A stretch of 64,000 nt of DNA, from contig NC_067206.1 of NCBI RefSeq assembly GCF_026262505.1, positions 35,293,896-35,357,895 of the forward strand. Reading direction: 5' to 3'. This document shows positions 9,726 through 19,046 of the stretch, one piece after another (position 1 is the stretch's first letter; every line of letters starts with the position of its first letter). The position numbers and the translations under genes are program-made. The stretch comes from Trichomonas vaginalis G3 (taxonomy: Eukaryota > Parabasalia > Trichomonadida > Trichomonadidae). Below the pieces are notes generated by a model, which was not told where the DNA came from, searched no databases, and worked only from the letters and a program-made list of their open reading frames with translations.

Positions 9726-10189
9726 GATTCGTGACTGTGAATCAATTAATGAATAAACTTTCACCAATTCTCACCCAGGTTAAACAAGTAGACGTTTATT
9801 TTGATGATTATGTAGAAAGTTTATTTTATAAAGGTAAGTTTAATATTAAACCCATTGCTTTTGCATTTGATGGTAAATTAATCGAAAATTCAAAAATTTG
9901 GGAATTAATTCCGAATATTGAATTTATAACAAATATTAAGGATAAGTGGTTTAAACAACAAAACTACACCACTAAAGTTCTTTGTAGATTAATGATTAAA
10001 ACTGAGGAAAAAGAATTTAACAGTTTTAAATATCATCCATGTAAAATTTTAGAACTTGGTAACGAAAAACTTCAGAAAAAATTAAACGCAAGACTATCAA
10101 AAGATAGAATCGAAAGAATAAATAAACTCGCTATTGGTAATTATGATGATGATGAAAAAGAATTTGATGAGTTCAACATAGAACTTTAA
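9713..10189 (+). CDS. Unknown early-position protein, conserved between Mavericks A and B
   Basis: This 158-residue protein has no family I can name. The central part, KPIAFAFDGK followed by a lysine-rich strand segment, FITNIKDKW, and a late YHPCKI motif, lines up with PLAIVIDRK, FFVNVKDTHY and YYPSS in the gene at 44393-44848 of B, so the two look like distant homologues. The tail is acidic in both. The start codon lies inside the terminal repeat with leader TTCGTAAGAAATG, shared with 22442 and 28658. Conservation in two Maverick lineages argues for a core function. Confidence 0.6.
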   Translation: MSVTRFVTVNQLMNKLSPILTQVKQVDVYFDDYVESLFYKGKFNIKPIAFAFDGKLIENSKIWELIPNIEFITNIKDKWFKQQNYTTKVLCRLMIKTEEKEFNSFKYHPCKILELGNEKLQKKLNARLSKDRIERINKLAIGNYDDDEKEFDEFNIEL

Positions 10190-10192
10190 GAA

Positions 10193-10561
10193 CTAATGAT
10201 TATTTGAATTTATGAAATCAATTATTTGATTCATTCTTTCTTCAATCTCTTCTATTCTTTTTGTTAAATCATCAATTTTCATTAATGAGGTGATTCTTGA
10301 TTGAGGAATAGATTTCAAACTAACCACTCCTTTTATTTTTGAAATTTTGAATCCATCAACTTTAAACATTTTATTCAATTTACATGTTGTCAATTCTTCA
10401 AATAATTTTTTATTATTAGCATAATAGTCATTAAATTCTTCAACAGATGAAAAAATTTTTATTTCAGTAATTGGTTTAACAACGTTTATTTTTTGTTGAA
10501 CATTTTCACTTTCATTTATTTCTTCCTCCTCTGTTTCATTTATTTTTAAAATCGGTTTCAT
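10193..10561 (-). CDS. Small protein with C-terminal coiled coil (Maverick A)
   Basis: This 122-residue protein has a Glu-rich N-terminus, a middle domain with FSSVEEFNDYY and GFKISKIKGVV, and a C-terminal coiled coil (LTKRIEEIEERMNQI, ~residues 97-118). It is convergent with the preceding gene and separated from it by 3 bp. The plan of a basic strand segment plus a short coiled coil resembles the 78-residue genes of F and B. Function unknown. Confidence 0.5.
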   Translation of the reverse strand: MKPILKINETEEEEINESENVQQKINVVKPITEIKIFSSVEEFNDYYANNKKLFEELTTCKLNKMFKVDGFKISKIKGVVSLKSIPQSRITSLMKIDDLTKRIEEIEERMNQIIDFINSNNH

Positions 10562-10627
10562 TTATCATTAAATAAAAATTAGAATATAAGTGATGAAATA
10601 TATTTTTTAATTAATATTAAATCAGAA

Positions 10628-10880
10628 ATGGCGGCAGGATTCTTTAAAAAATTATGGGATGGAATTAAGAAAGCTGCGGGTTGGGTTTATAAAAAGATTA
10701 TTAAACCTTGCAAACTTTTTGGCACCAGTAGCGAAAACGGCAGGAACTATCATAGGTGGAGTATTAGGTACTAAAGCAGGTAATCCGCGATGGGAGCACA
10801 AGCAGGTAACGCAATTGGTGGAATTGCTGAAGGAATACTTAATAAAATAGGAGGTAATAGTGGAAAAAAAATAAATATTA
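10628..10880 (+). pseudogene. pVI-like amphipathic/glycine-rich minor virion peptide (Maverick A)
   Basis: The locus starts MAAGFFKKLWDGIKKAAGWV, an amphipathic helix like the lytic segment of adenovirus protein VI and Polinton minor capsid proteins, and carries a downstream Gly/Ala-rich segment (GAQAGNAIGGIAEGI). Such proteins line the capsid interior and disrupt membranes on entry; that role is inferred from the motif. The locus is broken. A related peptide gene faces it at 10964-11098. Confidence 0.5.
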
Positions 10881-10963
10881 TTTTTATCTTAGTATCGGTT
10901 GTAGTCTTTGATAAACTTTTTCTCCTTTATTTAAAATTTCTCTTATTGGGGCAGCTTTTGGTG

Positions 10964-11098
10964 TTATTGATTCAGCACGTCACTAATTGCTTCTTTATTC
11001 TTAAATATCCAATTTGCTCCCTTCTTCAATGTTTCCCAAACTTTACTCGCTCCTCTTTTTACTTTATCCCACAGTTTCTTAAATATACCTGCAGCCAT
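10964..11098 (-). CDS. Second pVI-like peptide, facing the first (Maverick A)
   Basis: This 44-residue open frame on the minus strand begins MAAGIFKKLWDKVKRGASKV, clearly related to the peptide starting at 10628 on the plus strand. The two genes converge, forming a duplicated and inverted pair just before the capsid gene. The homology would also allow a longer ancestral protein. Role inferred to be membrane-active virion peptide. Confidence 0.45.
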   Translation of the reverse strand: MAAGIFKKLWDKVKRGASKVWETLKKGANWIFKNKEAISDVLNQ

Positions 11099-11167
11099 AG
11101 TTGATTATTTCATTAAAATTAAAAATTCATTTTCATCTTTTAATTTTGATTTTTTATTTATTAATAA

Positions 11168-12818
11168 ATGACGACTAACTATTTGGTGCCAAACACTAAA
11201 CCAATTAATGGAAATGTGTTTCATTCATTCGAAAAGATAAATGAAATATTCGCAAAGAATGATGGTAGAAGATATTATAGAGAACTTGAAAGTTCATGCT
11301 ATGACTCTGATGCTCCATATTTTGATGATAAACAAACTCATTTAAGAATTACAAATCCGGCTCATGATGTGAACCAATTAGGTGACACATATATTAAACG
11401 CAAAGTTAAAGCAACTCTAGTTTCAAATAAAGCTTTCACATGTGATGCCGCTTTTAAATGCATGCGTTTATTCGTTGGTTACAAATCATCAAATCAAAGC
11501 TTTAAACAATTAGAAGTAGAAACTGAAAGAGGTGATGCCGGTTATCTTCAATGGATTGCGCCCGTGAATCTTTCGCATTTGCAACATATAAACCAAAATC
11601 AGAAAGGAAAGTTAAAAAGTTTGTTCATTCGTTATATAATAATGTTCAAAAATATGATAACTCAGTATGTGGTAAATATATTGACCCTTCAGAAGTTTTC
11701 AAGAAAGCAAATGAAGAAGTTGATGTCACTTTTGATATGATTATTCCGGTAAATGATTTGTTAGCATTTCAGGCGTTCGATGATTATCCTAAATCATTTG
11801 GTGATATCATTCTTAAATATTATGTTTTCAGGGATACTTTAGTATTTTGTCAGGTTGACCCGTTAAGAGTTGCTGATTTACAAAATTACGTTTATGAAAA
11901 GATAACTGATGAAAATTATGAAAAGATTATGAATCATGTTTATAAATATGATCGCAAATTCCAACAAATCGGACTTCCTGCCAAATTAATTACAAGCTTA
12001 GCCGCTACATCTGCTGACGCAACAGTTGATGACGTTATTATTTCATGCACAAAGATGGAAGTTTTAGAGGATAAATGTATTACACCAGGATACGGTTTAA
12101 TTGAAGAATCAGTTAAAGCAATACCACGTTTATTCAGTAAGGAAGATCCATTCATGATTCCAGCTCAACATATTGACGTTCGTTCACTAAATGGAGGTTG
12201 CATCACTCCTGAAGGTATTAGCTCAGATTTCTCATACGCTCTTCATAATGTTACAGATGTTGTGTTAACATTTCCGAAAATGCAATGCAAAGAACAGTTT
12301 TAGAAAATCCAATGCTTCGAGGTCTTCAGGTCACTATAGATTCCAGAAACTTCCCCGATCAAGCGATGACCACAGTGGGTGACATATTCTTTACACGTAT
12401 GCTTCAAGCTTCTGATTTAGATGGAGTGAATGAATGCACGGAAGAATACGAGGACTCATTAACTAGACCACTGAATGATGATGATGGCACGCCATTAGCT
12501 AGAACATGGAAAGACCAAACTTCATTCTTATGCACTATTCCAGTTCAACGTGATGGAGCGGGTATATTCTTTGATGGATTAGAAACTTTCAACTCACAAG
12601 TTACAGTACAAGTGAAAGCTTATCCAATCATTCAGGGTGAAAATGACACTTACTGTTCAAAGGTGACAAATCCTCCTCAGGTTTGGTTTACTAGGACTAC
12701 ATATTGGACATGGACACCGGATGAAGGTTTGAAATATCATCCAACAGGTACACCACCACAGTATAGAAGTTCATATGATGAAATATTGATGAATAGAAAT
12801 GTTAAAAATTATAAATAA
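11168..12818 (+). pseudogene. Major capsid protein locus (Maverick A)
   Basis: Three overlapping coding segments on the plus strand fill 1.65 kb, the size expected for a Polinton double jelly-roll capsid gene. Features shared with the capsid candidate of B include an early LRITNPAHDVNQLGDTY-type strand (B: FNLSPPGENMLDLYN) and a similar place next to minor virion genes. The leader ATTTATTAATAAATG is the element-type start context. The locus is broken (about two breaks). The capsid call is from size, position and resemblance to B, not from a defining motif. Confidence 0.55.
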
Positions 12819-12949
12819 TTTATTTTGATTAAATGGATTTAAATTCATCCACTCCTTATGAAGAATTAGCAGGAGTATATAATACATACGTAGATGATAT
12901 GATTAATGAGCATTGAGTGATAATAGAAATGCTTATCTAAGGAAAAATT

Positions 12950-13657
12950 AATGAAAATTCCATATTCTGAATGTTACTTAAATTCAATCACTGCAGCAAT
13001 TGGTAAACAAAATAAAGGTAAAACATTAACGATATTAAAACAAATTATCATTATTGCTAACACTTCCCCCATTCACATGTGTTAATTTATATCAACCGTT
13101 CAGGTTCACCTTCAGATGATACATTTGAATCTTTAAAGCATTTAATCAAAATTCCAATTATTTATTTATCACAAGAAGAAGCAGAAGATTATTTAAAAAA
13201 CTTTTTAATGTATAAAGAATTATATAATACAATCAAGAAGCAAGGATTAGAGGATAAAATTATTGATAAACAACGGGATGAATTATTTGAAACACTTTCC
13301 ATTTCAAATTTTGATAAAGAATTTTTGCATTCACTCATTTTTCTAGATGATGCAGTGAAATCAAAACTAATAACAAATGAGAAATCATATTTTAATCAGT
13401 TATTAACTCAATGTCGACACATTCAGTGTTCATTTTTTATGGCTGTTCAATATTTCAAAGCATTAAGCACAAACATTAAATCAAATCTATCAACACTTTT
13501 CATTTTCAGTGGGTTTAGTCGTCAACAGTTGAATGTTATGCTTTATCAAGTGAATTTACCAATGAGCATTAATGAACTTTACACACAATATCAGCAATTA
13601 GGTGAACATGGAAAAATAATAGTTGATTTAAATAAAGGGGGTGTTAAATTTGATTAA
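12950..13657 (+). pseudogene. A32-like DNA-packaging ATPase locus (Maverick A)
   Basis: The locus holds a P-loop (GKQNKGKT) near its start and a Walker B strand (LHSLIFLDDAV) in the second half, followed by CSFFMAVQYFKAL and FIFSGFSRQQL. The same order occurs in the ATPase of B (VCDDFAG, VAILMQTW, VIFQGFSRYD). This is the FtsK/HerA-type ATPase that pumps DNA into Polinton capsids. The locus is broken and short against B (330 residues). A 27-codon frame just upstream (12833) may belong to its leader region. Confidence 0.7.
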
Positions 13658-13697
13658 CTTTTTATAATTAATTTTTATTTTTTATTTATAATTAAAC

Positions 13698-13985
13698 ATG
13701 ACAGAAATAGCAAATCTTTTACAAGTTCCATTAAAACAAGGGACAAACAAAAGGGGTGCATATAATAGAACTATGAAAGTTCCCGATGGAATGAAAGAAT
13801 TAGTTCATATTGTTGCTGGTCTTCAAAAAGATGTTAAACAAATGAGAAACGTTTTAACATTACCAGAAGTTCAAGCATATGCCAAACGTCATGGTCCAAA
13901 TTGGGAAGCACACGAAACAGACATTACGGGTCCAAATGGAAAACCTGATGGTATAAATGAAGTTTTCGTTACTGATGGCAGGTAA
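13698..13985 (+). CDS. Unknown basic protein (Maverick A)
   Basis: This 95-residue protein has a Lys/Arg-rich N-terminal half ([13 protein letters not shown]) and a helix ([16 protein letters not shown]). Its end overlaps the start region of the next gene by under 30 bp. Its position between the packaging ATPase and virion-type genes suggests a DNA-binding or core protein; there is no family evidence. Confidence 0.4.
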   Translation: MTEIANLLQVPLKQGTNKRGAYNRTMKVPDGMKELVHIVAGLQKDVKQMRNVLTLPEVQAYAKRHGPNWEAHETDITGPNGKPDGINEVFVTDGR

Positions 13986-14595
13986 TATTAAAGTCATAAA
14001 TGGTTATAAATTAACTGTATCTGATTATCCTAAACGTAAAGCATATAATGAACATTATCCTATGCAATTTGATGAAAATGGAAAAGCTGTTAAACAATAC
14101 ATTGGAGAAGGTGAAAATGGGCCAATTAATTCATACCGTCATAATCCATATTCTTATTTCAATGAGGAATTAAATGCTATTGAAGAGGGACCGGATGGAT
14201 TACCACAATATTCTAACCAGTTTGATGGTCAATATGCAAATATTAGACCTGAAATTTCAGCTAAGAAATTCTTTAAAGTTGCTTTATTCGATCCAGTTTT
14301 CGCAAATGTTAAAGATGAACTTAAACAACAATTCCAACCAATTATAGTAGCAAGAATTGCATCAGGTGCTTTATCTCAAGCATTCAAAGATTTAATTAAG
14401 AAACCATTATATCAGCAACGAGGTTTAACTTATGATTTAGTTAAGGAATCAGATAAAAGAAAATTTGAGAAATCAGATGATTATAAGAATGCAATTAATG
14501 AATATATTCGGTCTATTAATTTCGATGAAACAGCTAAAAATCAACTTCATGAACAAATACAGGGAATAATAGATTCAAAAGTTCCAGCAAAATAA
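13978..14595 (+). CDS. Unknown protein (Maverick A)
   Basis: About 205 residues from the ATG at 13978 (an upstream in-frame ATG exists at 13957). It has an N-terminal region rich in Tyr, Asn and Pro ([13 protein letters not shown]), a central [11 protein letters not shown] segment and a helical Lys-rich C-terminus. I recognise no domain. It sits in the virion-gene half of the element, so a structural role is possible but unproven. Confidence 0.4.
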   Translation, partial: AGNIKVINGYKLTVSDYPKRKAYNEHYPMQFDENGKAVKQYIGEGENGPINSYRHNPYSYFNEELNAIEEGPDGLPQYSNQFDGQYANIRPEISAKKFFKVALFDPVFANVKDELKQQFQPIIVARIASGALSQAFKDLIKKPLYQQRGLTYDLVKESDKRKFEKSDDYKNAINEYIRSINFDETAKNQLHEQIQGIIDSKVPAK

Positions 14596-14629
14596 AAGTT
14601 TAAATATATTTTTTTTTATTTGAATATAA

Positions 14630-15283
14630 ATGAGAAGACGTTTTACTAGTCAAAAGAACACTAACGCAAAAGCAGAGATTACGGTTGGTTATAACGTAAA
14701 TGATGATAAATCACGAATTATTCAAAATGTTAAAGTTAATGTTAGCCCTGAATTAACAAGGTCAGCAACTCAACCAAATTTATTAACTCGTGACTTACCG
14801 AAGAATGAGGAGAATGAAGACCCAATCATTTTATCTGAACCTGGTAAAGAACCCGTTGAAATTCCCACTTATCCAACATACCCAGCACCTCTTTCATCAA
14901 ACATTGAGAACCCATATAAAATAGACATTAATTTTGAATTAATGAAAATTTACCGTGATATAATAATTAATAATTATGATTCAATAATAAATTTAATTGA
15001 TCAATCCGGTTTAATTATTTTACCTTATGAATCATTAATTCACATTATCGCCATTCTTTGTGATGTTCAAGATTCAGACGTTAAGATTCAATTTTTCATA
15101 GATGATGAGGTTTCATGCTGCGGAACAGTTGCAAAAATAAATCCTATAAAGGATATTAGCACAATTAAGATATCAAAGAACGGAACAACAACAGAACTTC
15201 ATTTAACATATAATGATATTTATAATAAAATAGTTGATGAATATAAAATATCACTTGAAAAATTCTTTGTTAAGGCTATTTAA
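14630..15283 (+). CDS. Conserved Maverick protein X with CCG motif (Maverick A)
   Basis: This 217-residue protein has a basic, disordered N-terminus (MRRRFTSQK), a Pro-rich linker near residues 80-100, then a compact C-terminal domain: LMKIYRDIIINNYDSIINLI, VKIQFFIDDEVSCCGTVAK and a strand-rich end. The gene at 33338-33950 of B has the same plan, including an ECCGQT motif, and precedes the same virion-candidate/fibre pair. Conservation of sequence plan and order makes it a real, unnamed Maverick gene. Leader TTTGAATATAAATG is of the element type. Confidence 0.6.
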   Translation: MRRRFTSQKNTNAKAEITVGYNVNDDKSRIIQNVKVNVSPELTRSATQPNLLTRDLPKNEENEDPIILSEPGKEPVEIPTYPTYPAPLSSNIENPYKIDINFELMKIYRDIIINNYDSIINLIDQSGLIILPYESLIHIIAILCDVQDSDVKIQFFIDDEVSCCGTVAKINPIKDISTIKISKNGTTTELHLTYNDIYNKIVDEYKISLEKFFVKAI

Positions 15284-15759
15284 TATTCAAGCATTAACAT
15301 TATCGAATAATAATCCTTTGAATCATAATCAATAATAATTGACCTTTCACCAGTTTCTATCGTTTGTTTTATTTCTTTTTGTTCCCCACTATCCGGATCG
15401 GTCATTGTAATTGTTTTTGTTATAGTATCAGCTTTATCTTTAACTTCAATCTTTTTTCCATCAGGATATTTAAACCAAAATTCCAAAAATTCGATATTGT
15501 CAATCTGTTCATATTTTAATCTATCAATTGCATTTTTAATACCATCTGAAAATCTTATGAAATGGTCATTATATGGGTTTGATTGAACTAAATTTGAATG
15601 AAGTGAAATATAACCCGATGATGAATATGACATCGACTCATATTTTCTGAAAACACTAAAATTTATAACATGAATGAATTTTTTATTCGTTGAATTTATG
15701 AATTCTTGAGGTAATCTTATTTTAGTTTTATTTATCACTGGAAAATAACGCTTTACCAT
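15280..15759 (-). CDS. Virion-candidate strand-rich protein (Maverick A)
   Basis: The open frame could extend to 15786 with a non-ATG start, but the first ATG is at 15759 and gives 159 residues. The protein is strand-rich, with FIHVINFSVF and GYISLHSNLVQ segments resembling jelly-roll strands of minor capsid proteins, and an acidic/threonine-rich loop. It is divergent from 15780 with a 20-bp spacer and its stop overlaps the end of gene X. Assignment as penton or minor capsid is a guess from strand pattern and location. Confidence 0.4.
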   Translation of the reverse strand: MVKRYFPVINKTKIRLPQEFINSTNKKFIHVINFSVFRKYESMSYSSSGYISLHSNLVQSNPYNDHFIRFSDGIKNAIDRLKYEQIDNIEFLEFWFKYPDGKKIEVKDKADTITKTITMTDPDSGEQKEIKQTIETGERSIIIDYDSKDYYSIMLMLEY

Positions 15760-15779
15760 ATTTTTAATCGTAATAAAAA

Positions 15780-16490
15780 ATGTCAATTATCAATATTATT
15801 TCGAATAATAGTTGTGAATTAAATTTAACAGTTAGCGGAATTTATAATGTTACTCTCGTTTCTGTGAGTGGTAAATTTAATCCCATTCTTTTAGACCCTT
15901 CAGATTATATATCATTTATTAAAGATGACCATGAAAAAACGTATGATATGTATATAAATAATGTGATAGTGAAATGGGATATTAACACGATTTTAAGTTA
16001 TTTAAATGAATCATTTATCGTATGGTATGAAGAAAATTTTAAATCAAAACCTGATAAACTTTTTGAACTTGATGAAATAAATAACCTTATTAAATTTCCG
16101 CTGAAAATTAAATTTTGTACTCCTCACCTTCGTTCATTGTTGGGGATATTAAATTTTGAAAAAGATGTTGGGGATGTTTTGTATTCTGACACTGGTTCCA
16201 ATTTCATTTTAATCAAATGTGATAAAGTTAATACCCCAATGAGATTTTCACATCAAACATTAGACCCTAACTCTTACCCATCAATACAAAACATTTTATC
16301 CATCAACTTAAACACATTTTCTTTATCATATCCGTTTCAATTATCCGGGAATTCATTTATTCTTCATTCAAAAGATTTATCAAATATTAAATTTAGAATA
16401 ACTGACCTATTTGATTGTGATTTAGAATTTATGAATGAAATATTATGGCAATTTCAAATAGAAAAAATAGCTGATGAGATAACGGATTAA
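15780..16490 (+). CDS. Virion-candidate protein with FRITD signature (Maverick A)
   Basis: This 236-residue protein is rich in beta strands and ends with a KDLSNIKFRITDLFDCDLEF segment. The same end pattern, HNLKDMQFRLVDFQGEPVEL, closes the gene at 34205-34969 of B, which lies at the same place before the fibre gene. Such a strand-turn end is common in structural proteins of Polinton-type elements. Candidate penton or fibre-anchoring protein; the function is inferred from synteny with the fibre. Confidence 0.5.
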   Translation: MSIINIISNNSCELNLTVSGIYNVTLVSVSGKFNPILLDPSDYISFIKDDHEKTYDMYINNVIVKWDINTILSYLNESFIVWYEENFKSKPDKLFELDEINNLIKFPLKIKFCTPHLRSLLGILNFEKDVGDVLYSDTGSNFILIKCDKVNTPMRFSHQTLDPNSYPSIQNILSINLNTFSLSYPFQLSGNSFILHSKDLSNIKFRITDLFDCDLEFMNEILWQFQIEKIADEITD

Positions 16491-16514
16491 ATATTTATTT
16501 TTAAATCATAATAA

Positions 16515-18338
16515 ATGATTAAACAACAACAACCACAGCAACTTAAGGCACAAGCCATTACATACGCCACATATGCATATAATTCAAAGACGGCAGAACA
16601 AACGCAAAGGTTGAAATATGGAGATTTGGAGATAGTATTGAAAAATGGGTGTTTCGAATTCGTTTGCAAAGGTGGTGCAGTGATATCAAATATAAAAGAA
16701 ATTTTATTTATGAATTCTAAAATTAAAGGTATAACGGATGATATAACATCAATTCCACCAGAAGAACAAAGATATTACGCATTAAATGCATTTCCCAAAG
16801 TTTTGAAGATTGGAAGATTTAATTTAAATGAGGAATTCATAAAAGGTTTCCTAAATGACATAATGAAGAAAGCGGATAAGGAATATGTGGCTAGTGAGTT
16901 AAATAAGAAGGCAAATTTGGTTTATGTTGATGAAAAAGATAATGAAATTAAAGAAAGGGTTGAATGGTATCATGAATGGACATCGAAGATTTTTAAAACT
17001 AAAGCTGATACAGGATGGGTTTCAGGATGTTTAGACCTTAAAGCAGATAAAACTTATGTTAACGATGAGTTAGAGAAGAAAGCGGATAAGGAATATGTGG
17101 CTAGTGAGTTAAATAAGAAGGCAAATTTGGTTTATGTTGATGAAAAAGATAATGAAATTAAAGAAAGGGTTGAATGGTATCATGAATGGACATCGAAGAT
17201 TTTTAAAACTAAAGCTGATACAGGATGGGTTTCAGGATGTTTAGACCTTAAAGCAGATAAAACTTATGTTAACGATGAGTTAGAGAAGAAAGCGGATAAG
17301 GAATATGTTAACGAAATATACCAAAGTTTGATAGGAACAACAAAAAATATTGAAACTATTGTTGGTGACTTTTCTGTCAATGAAGAAAATAAATATTTTA
17401 GATGGCAATTTGTACAGTCCTTAAAAAATGGTACACGGTGTAAACTCATTCCGAAAAATAACAATGAAATGTATGTAAGTTATAAAAAGAATAATGGCAC
17501 ACAAGTTAAAGTTCCATTAGACAACAACTGTTACTTAAACTTATATGGAGACGAGCAAAAGAAATATTTAAGAGTTTATGAAATGACAGATATGACATTG
17601 TCTAACCTAGCTCCAGCACCATATTATTATGACTATGGAGATGATGTCAGAACACCACATGTAGATGAACAAAAGTTAACATTATATTTAGATTATTATA
17701 GATATAAAAGATATAATGCAATAGAAAAAACGAGAATAGTATATTATTATACAGATGACAGAAATAAATATTATAGTCAAGATTTTACCTACCCCGAAAA
17801 CATAAGATTATATTATAAAAAATATTCTGACACAAACCAAAAGAAACCTGAAATAGTTGCACTATATTTTAAGTTCAAAAGAGACAATCCTATAATATCT
17901 CATATGTTTGATTTAATGAACCCAGTAGGTTCTATTTATACATCTACGGATGCAAGAGGTCCTCAAGCAATGTTTGGTGTTGGTGCATGGGAACAAATAG
18001 TCGACAGGTTTTTGTATTGTGCAAACTCATCAAAGGAAACAGGGGGAAGTAAAACGATTACAGGTGAAAATTTACCTGCACACAGTCACTACATAGATTT
18101 AAGCACATCTCAAGCGGGTTGGCATAAGCATAGATATTGGGATTGGTCAGGAATGACAAAAGGTAAAGGATATGATGTTAAAGATGACGTTAAGTTTGCT
18201 ATAAATTGTTACTGGAGTGACACTCAGGGAGAAGGAAACCATACACATTTCGTTTCAGGATATACACAAACAACGGGACAAAGTAAAGAATACATGCCAC
18301 CATTTATGACAGTTTACGCATGGTATAGAGTTCAATGA
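16515..18338 (+). CDS. Fibre protein with phage gp10/collar-like C-terminus (Maverick A)
   Basis: This open 607-residue frame has an N-terminal anchor (~1-115) with a TYAYNSK motif shared with the fibre of B. It then has two 70-residue tandem units (DNA 16865-17074 and 17075-17284, identical as read) marked by KKADKEYV, a strand-rich shaft, and a C-terminal domain (~468-607) with PVGSIYTS, WEQIVDRFLYC, TGGSKTI, LPAHSH, GNHTH and MPPFMTVYAWYRVQ. That end matches the receptor-binding tip of phage baseplate/tail-collar proteins. It should form a trimeric attachment spike on the capsid. The role is inferred from domain order. Confidence 0.75.
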   Translation: MIKQQQPQQLKAQAITYATYAYNSKTAEQTQRLKYGDLEIVLKNGCFEFVCKGGAVISNIKEILFMNSKIKGITDDITSIPPEEQRYYALNAFPKVLKIGRFNLNEEFIKGFLNDIMKKADKEYVASELNKKANLVYVDEKDNEIKERVEWYHEWTSKIFKTKADTGWVSGCLDLKADKTYVNDELEKKADKEYVASELNKKANLVYVDEKDNEIKERVEWYHEWTSKIFKTKADTGWVSGCLDLKADKTYVNDELEKKADKEYVNEIYQSLIGTTKNIETIVGDFSVNEENKYFRWQFVQSLKNGTRCKLIPKNNNEMYVSYKKNNGTQVKVPLDNNCYLNLYGDEQKKYLRVYEMTDMTLSNLAPAPYYYDYGDDVRTPHVDEQKLTLYLDYYRYKRYNAIEKTRIVYYYTDDRNKYYSQDFTYPENIRLYYKKYSDTNQKKPEIVALYFKFKRDNPIISHMFDLMNPVGSIYTSTDARGPQAMFGVGAWEQIVDRFLYCANSSKETGGSKTITGENLPAHSHYIDLSTSQAGWHKHRYWDWSGMTKGKGYDVKDDVKFAINCYWSDTQGEGNHTHFVSGYTQTTGQSKEYMPPFMTVYAWYRVQ

Positions 18339-18416
18339 ATGCTCAATGTTTGTGAAACAAACTTTAGGAGCTCCAAAAGAGTGAACGGCATAATTTAAAT
18401 TTTTATTTTAGTATAA

Positions 18417-18569
18417 ATGAAGATTCTACCATATGGTGTTATTGGAAGAGATAAAGATGGAAACCCAATATTTGATCCAAAGTTAAAATTAAAGTTACTG
18501 ACAAGACAACAACTTGAAAAGTTATTGAAACCAAAACAGGATGAGAAAATGAGAAAGAAAAAAATTTAA
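18417..18569 (+). CDS. Small basic protein (Maverick A)
   Basis: 50 residues, Lys-rich, with GRDKDGNPIFDPKLK and a KLLTRQQLEKLL helix. The leader ATTTTAGTATAAATG is the element-type start context. The next small gene ends with a similar KLLTKDEVNKMM helix, so the two may be related. Function unknown. Confidence 0.45.
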   Translation: MKILPYGVIGRDKDGNPIFDPKLKLKLLTRQQLEKLLKPKQDEKMRKKKI

Positions 18570-18595
18570 ATTATGTAATTTTATTTTTATCATAA

Positions 18596-18778
18596 ATGAC
18601 AAAATTAATTAAGCCAACTATTTCTAAATTAATGTTACCAATGAAATCATTTCGTGGAGTAATTATCCCAGGTTCTTCACAATTAGCCAGGGTAAGTGTT
18701 GGGACTCAAGGTGGAACATTAGTGAATCCATTCAAATTATTAACTAAAGATGAAGTTAATAAAATGATGATAAAATAA
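18596..18778 (+). CDS. Small protein (Maverick A)
   Basis: 60 residues with a hydrophobic centre (FRGVIIPGSSQLARVSVG) and a C-terminal KLLTKDEVNKMM helix. It starts 26 bp after the preceding small gene, with leader TTTTATCATAAATG. Its stop touches the beginning of the left inverted array around the primase/helicase locus. Function unknown. Confidence 0.45.
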   Translation: MTKLIKPTISKLMLPMKSFRGVIIPGSSQLARVSVGTQGGTLVNPFKLLTKDEVNKMMIK

Positions 18779-19016
18779 CTGATGAGGTCACTCGGTCACT
18801 CGGTTATTTAACTTTTCTGAAAAAATGAGACAACATGACATTTTGACAACAGTCATGGAAATATGATGTTATTGTTATGTTATCGTTAATGGTTTTAGGT
18901 TATTCAATAATTAATTATTTTTGAATAACTGATGAGGTCACTCGGTCACTCGGTCACTCGGTTATTTAACTTTTCTGAAAAAATGAGACAACATGACATT
19001 TTGACAACATAGTGGG
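18777..19016 (+). repeat. Left inverted array of GGTCACTC octamers
   Basis: Two units: AATAACTGATGA, then two or three GGTCACTC octamers, GGTTATTTAAC and a conserved ~55-bp tail ending ACATTTTGACAAC. They are inverted relative to the six-unit array at 21425-22166. AATAAC and GTTATT bracket the octamers as a short stem. Confidence 0.9.
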
Positions 19017-19046
19017 ATTAATGCAAAAATAAATTCAAATCACACT

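Noticed and set aside
16515-18338. Bacterial phage contamination suggested by the tail-fibre-like tip
   Set aside because: The gene lies inside a Maverick with terminal repeats and target duplication, has the same base composition and start context as its neighbours, and recurs in B.
18777-19016. Hammerhead ribozyme suggested by CTGATGAG in the octamer arrays
   Set aside because: The conserved GAAA part and a proper stem II are missing; the following bases are repeated GGTCACTC octamers.
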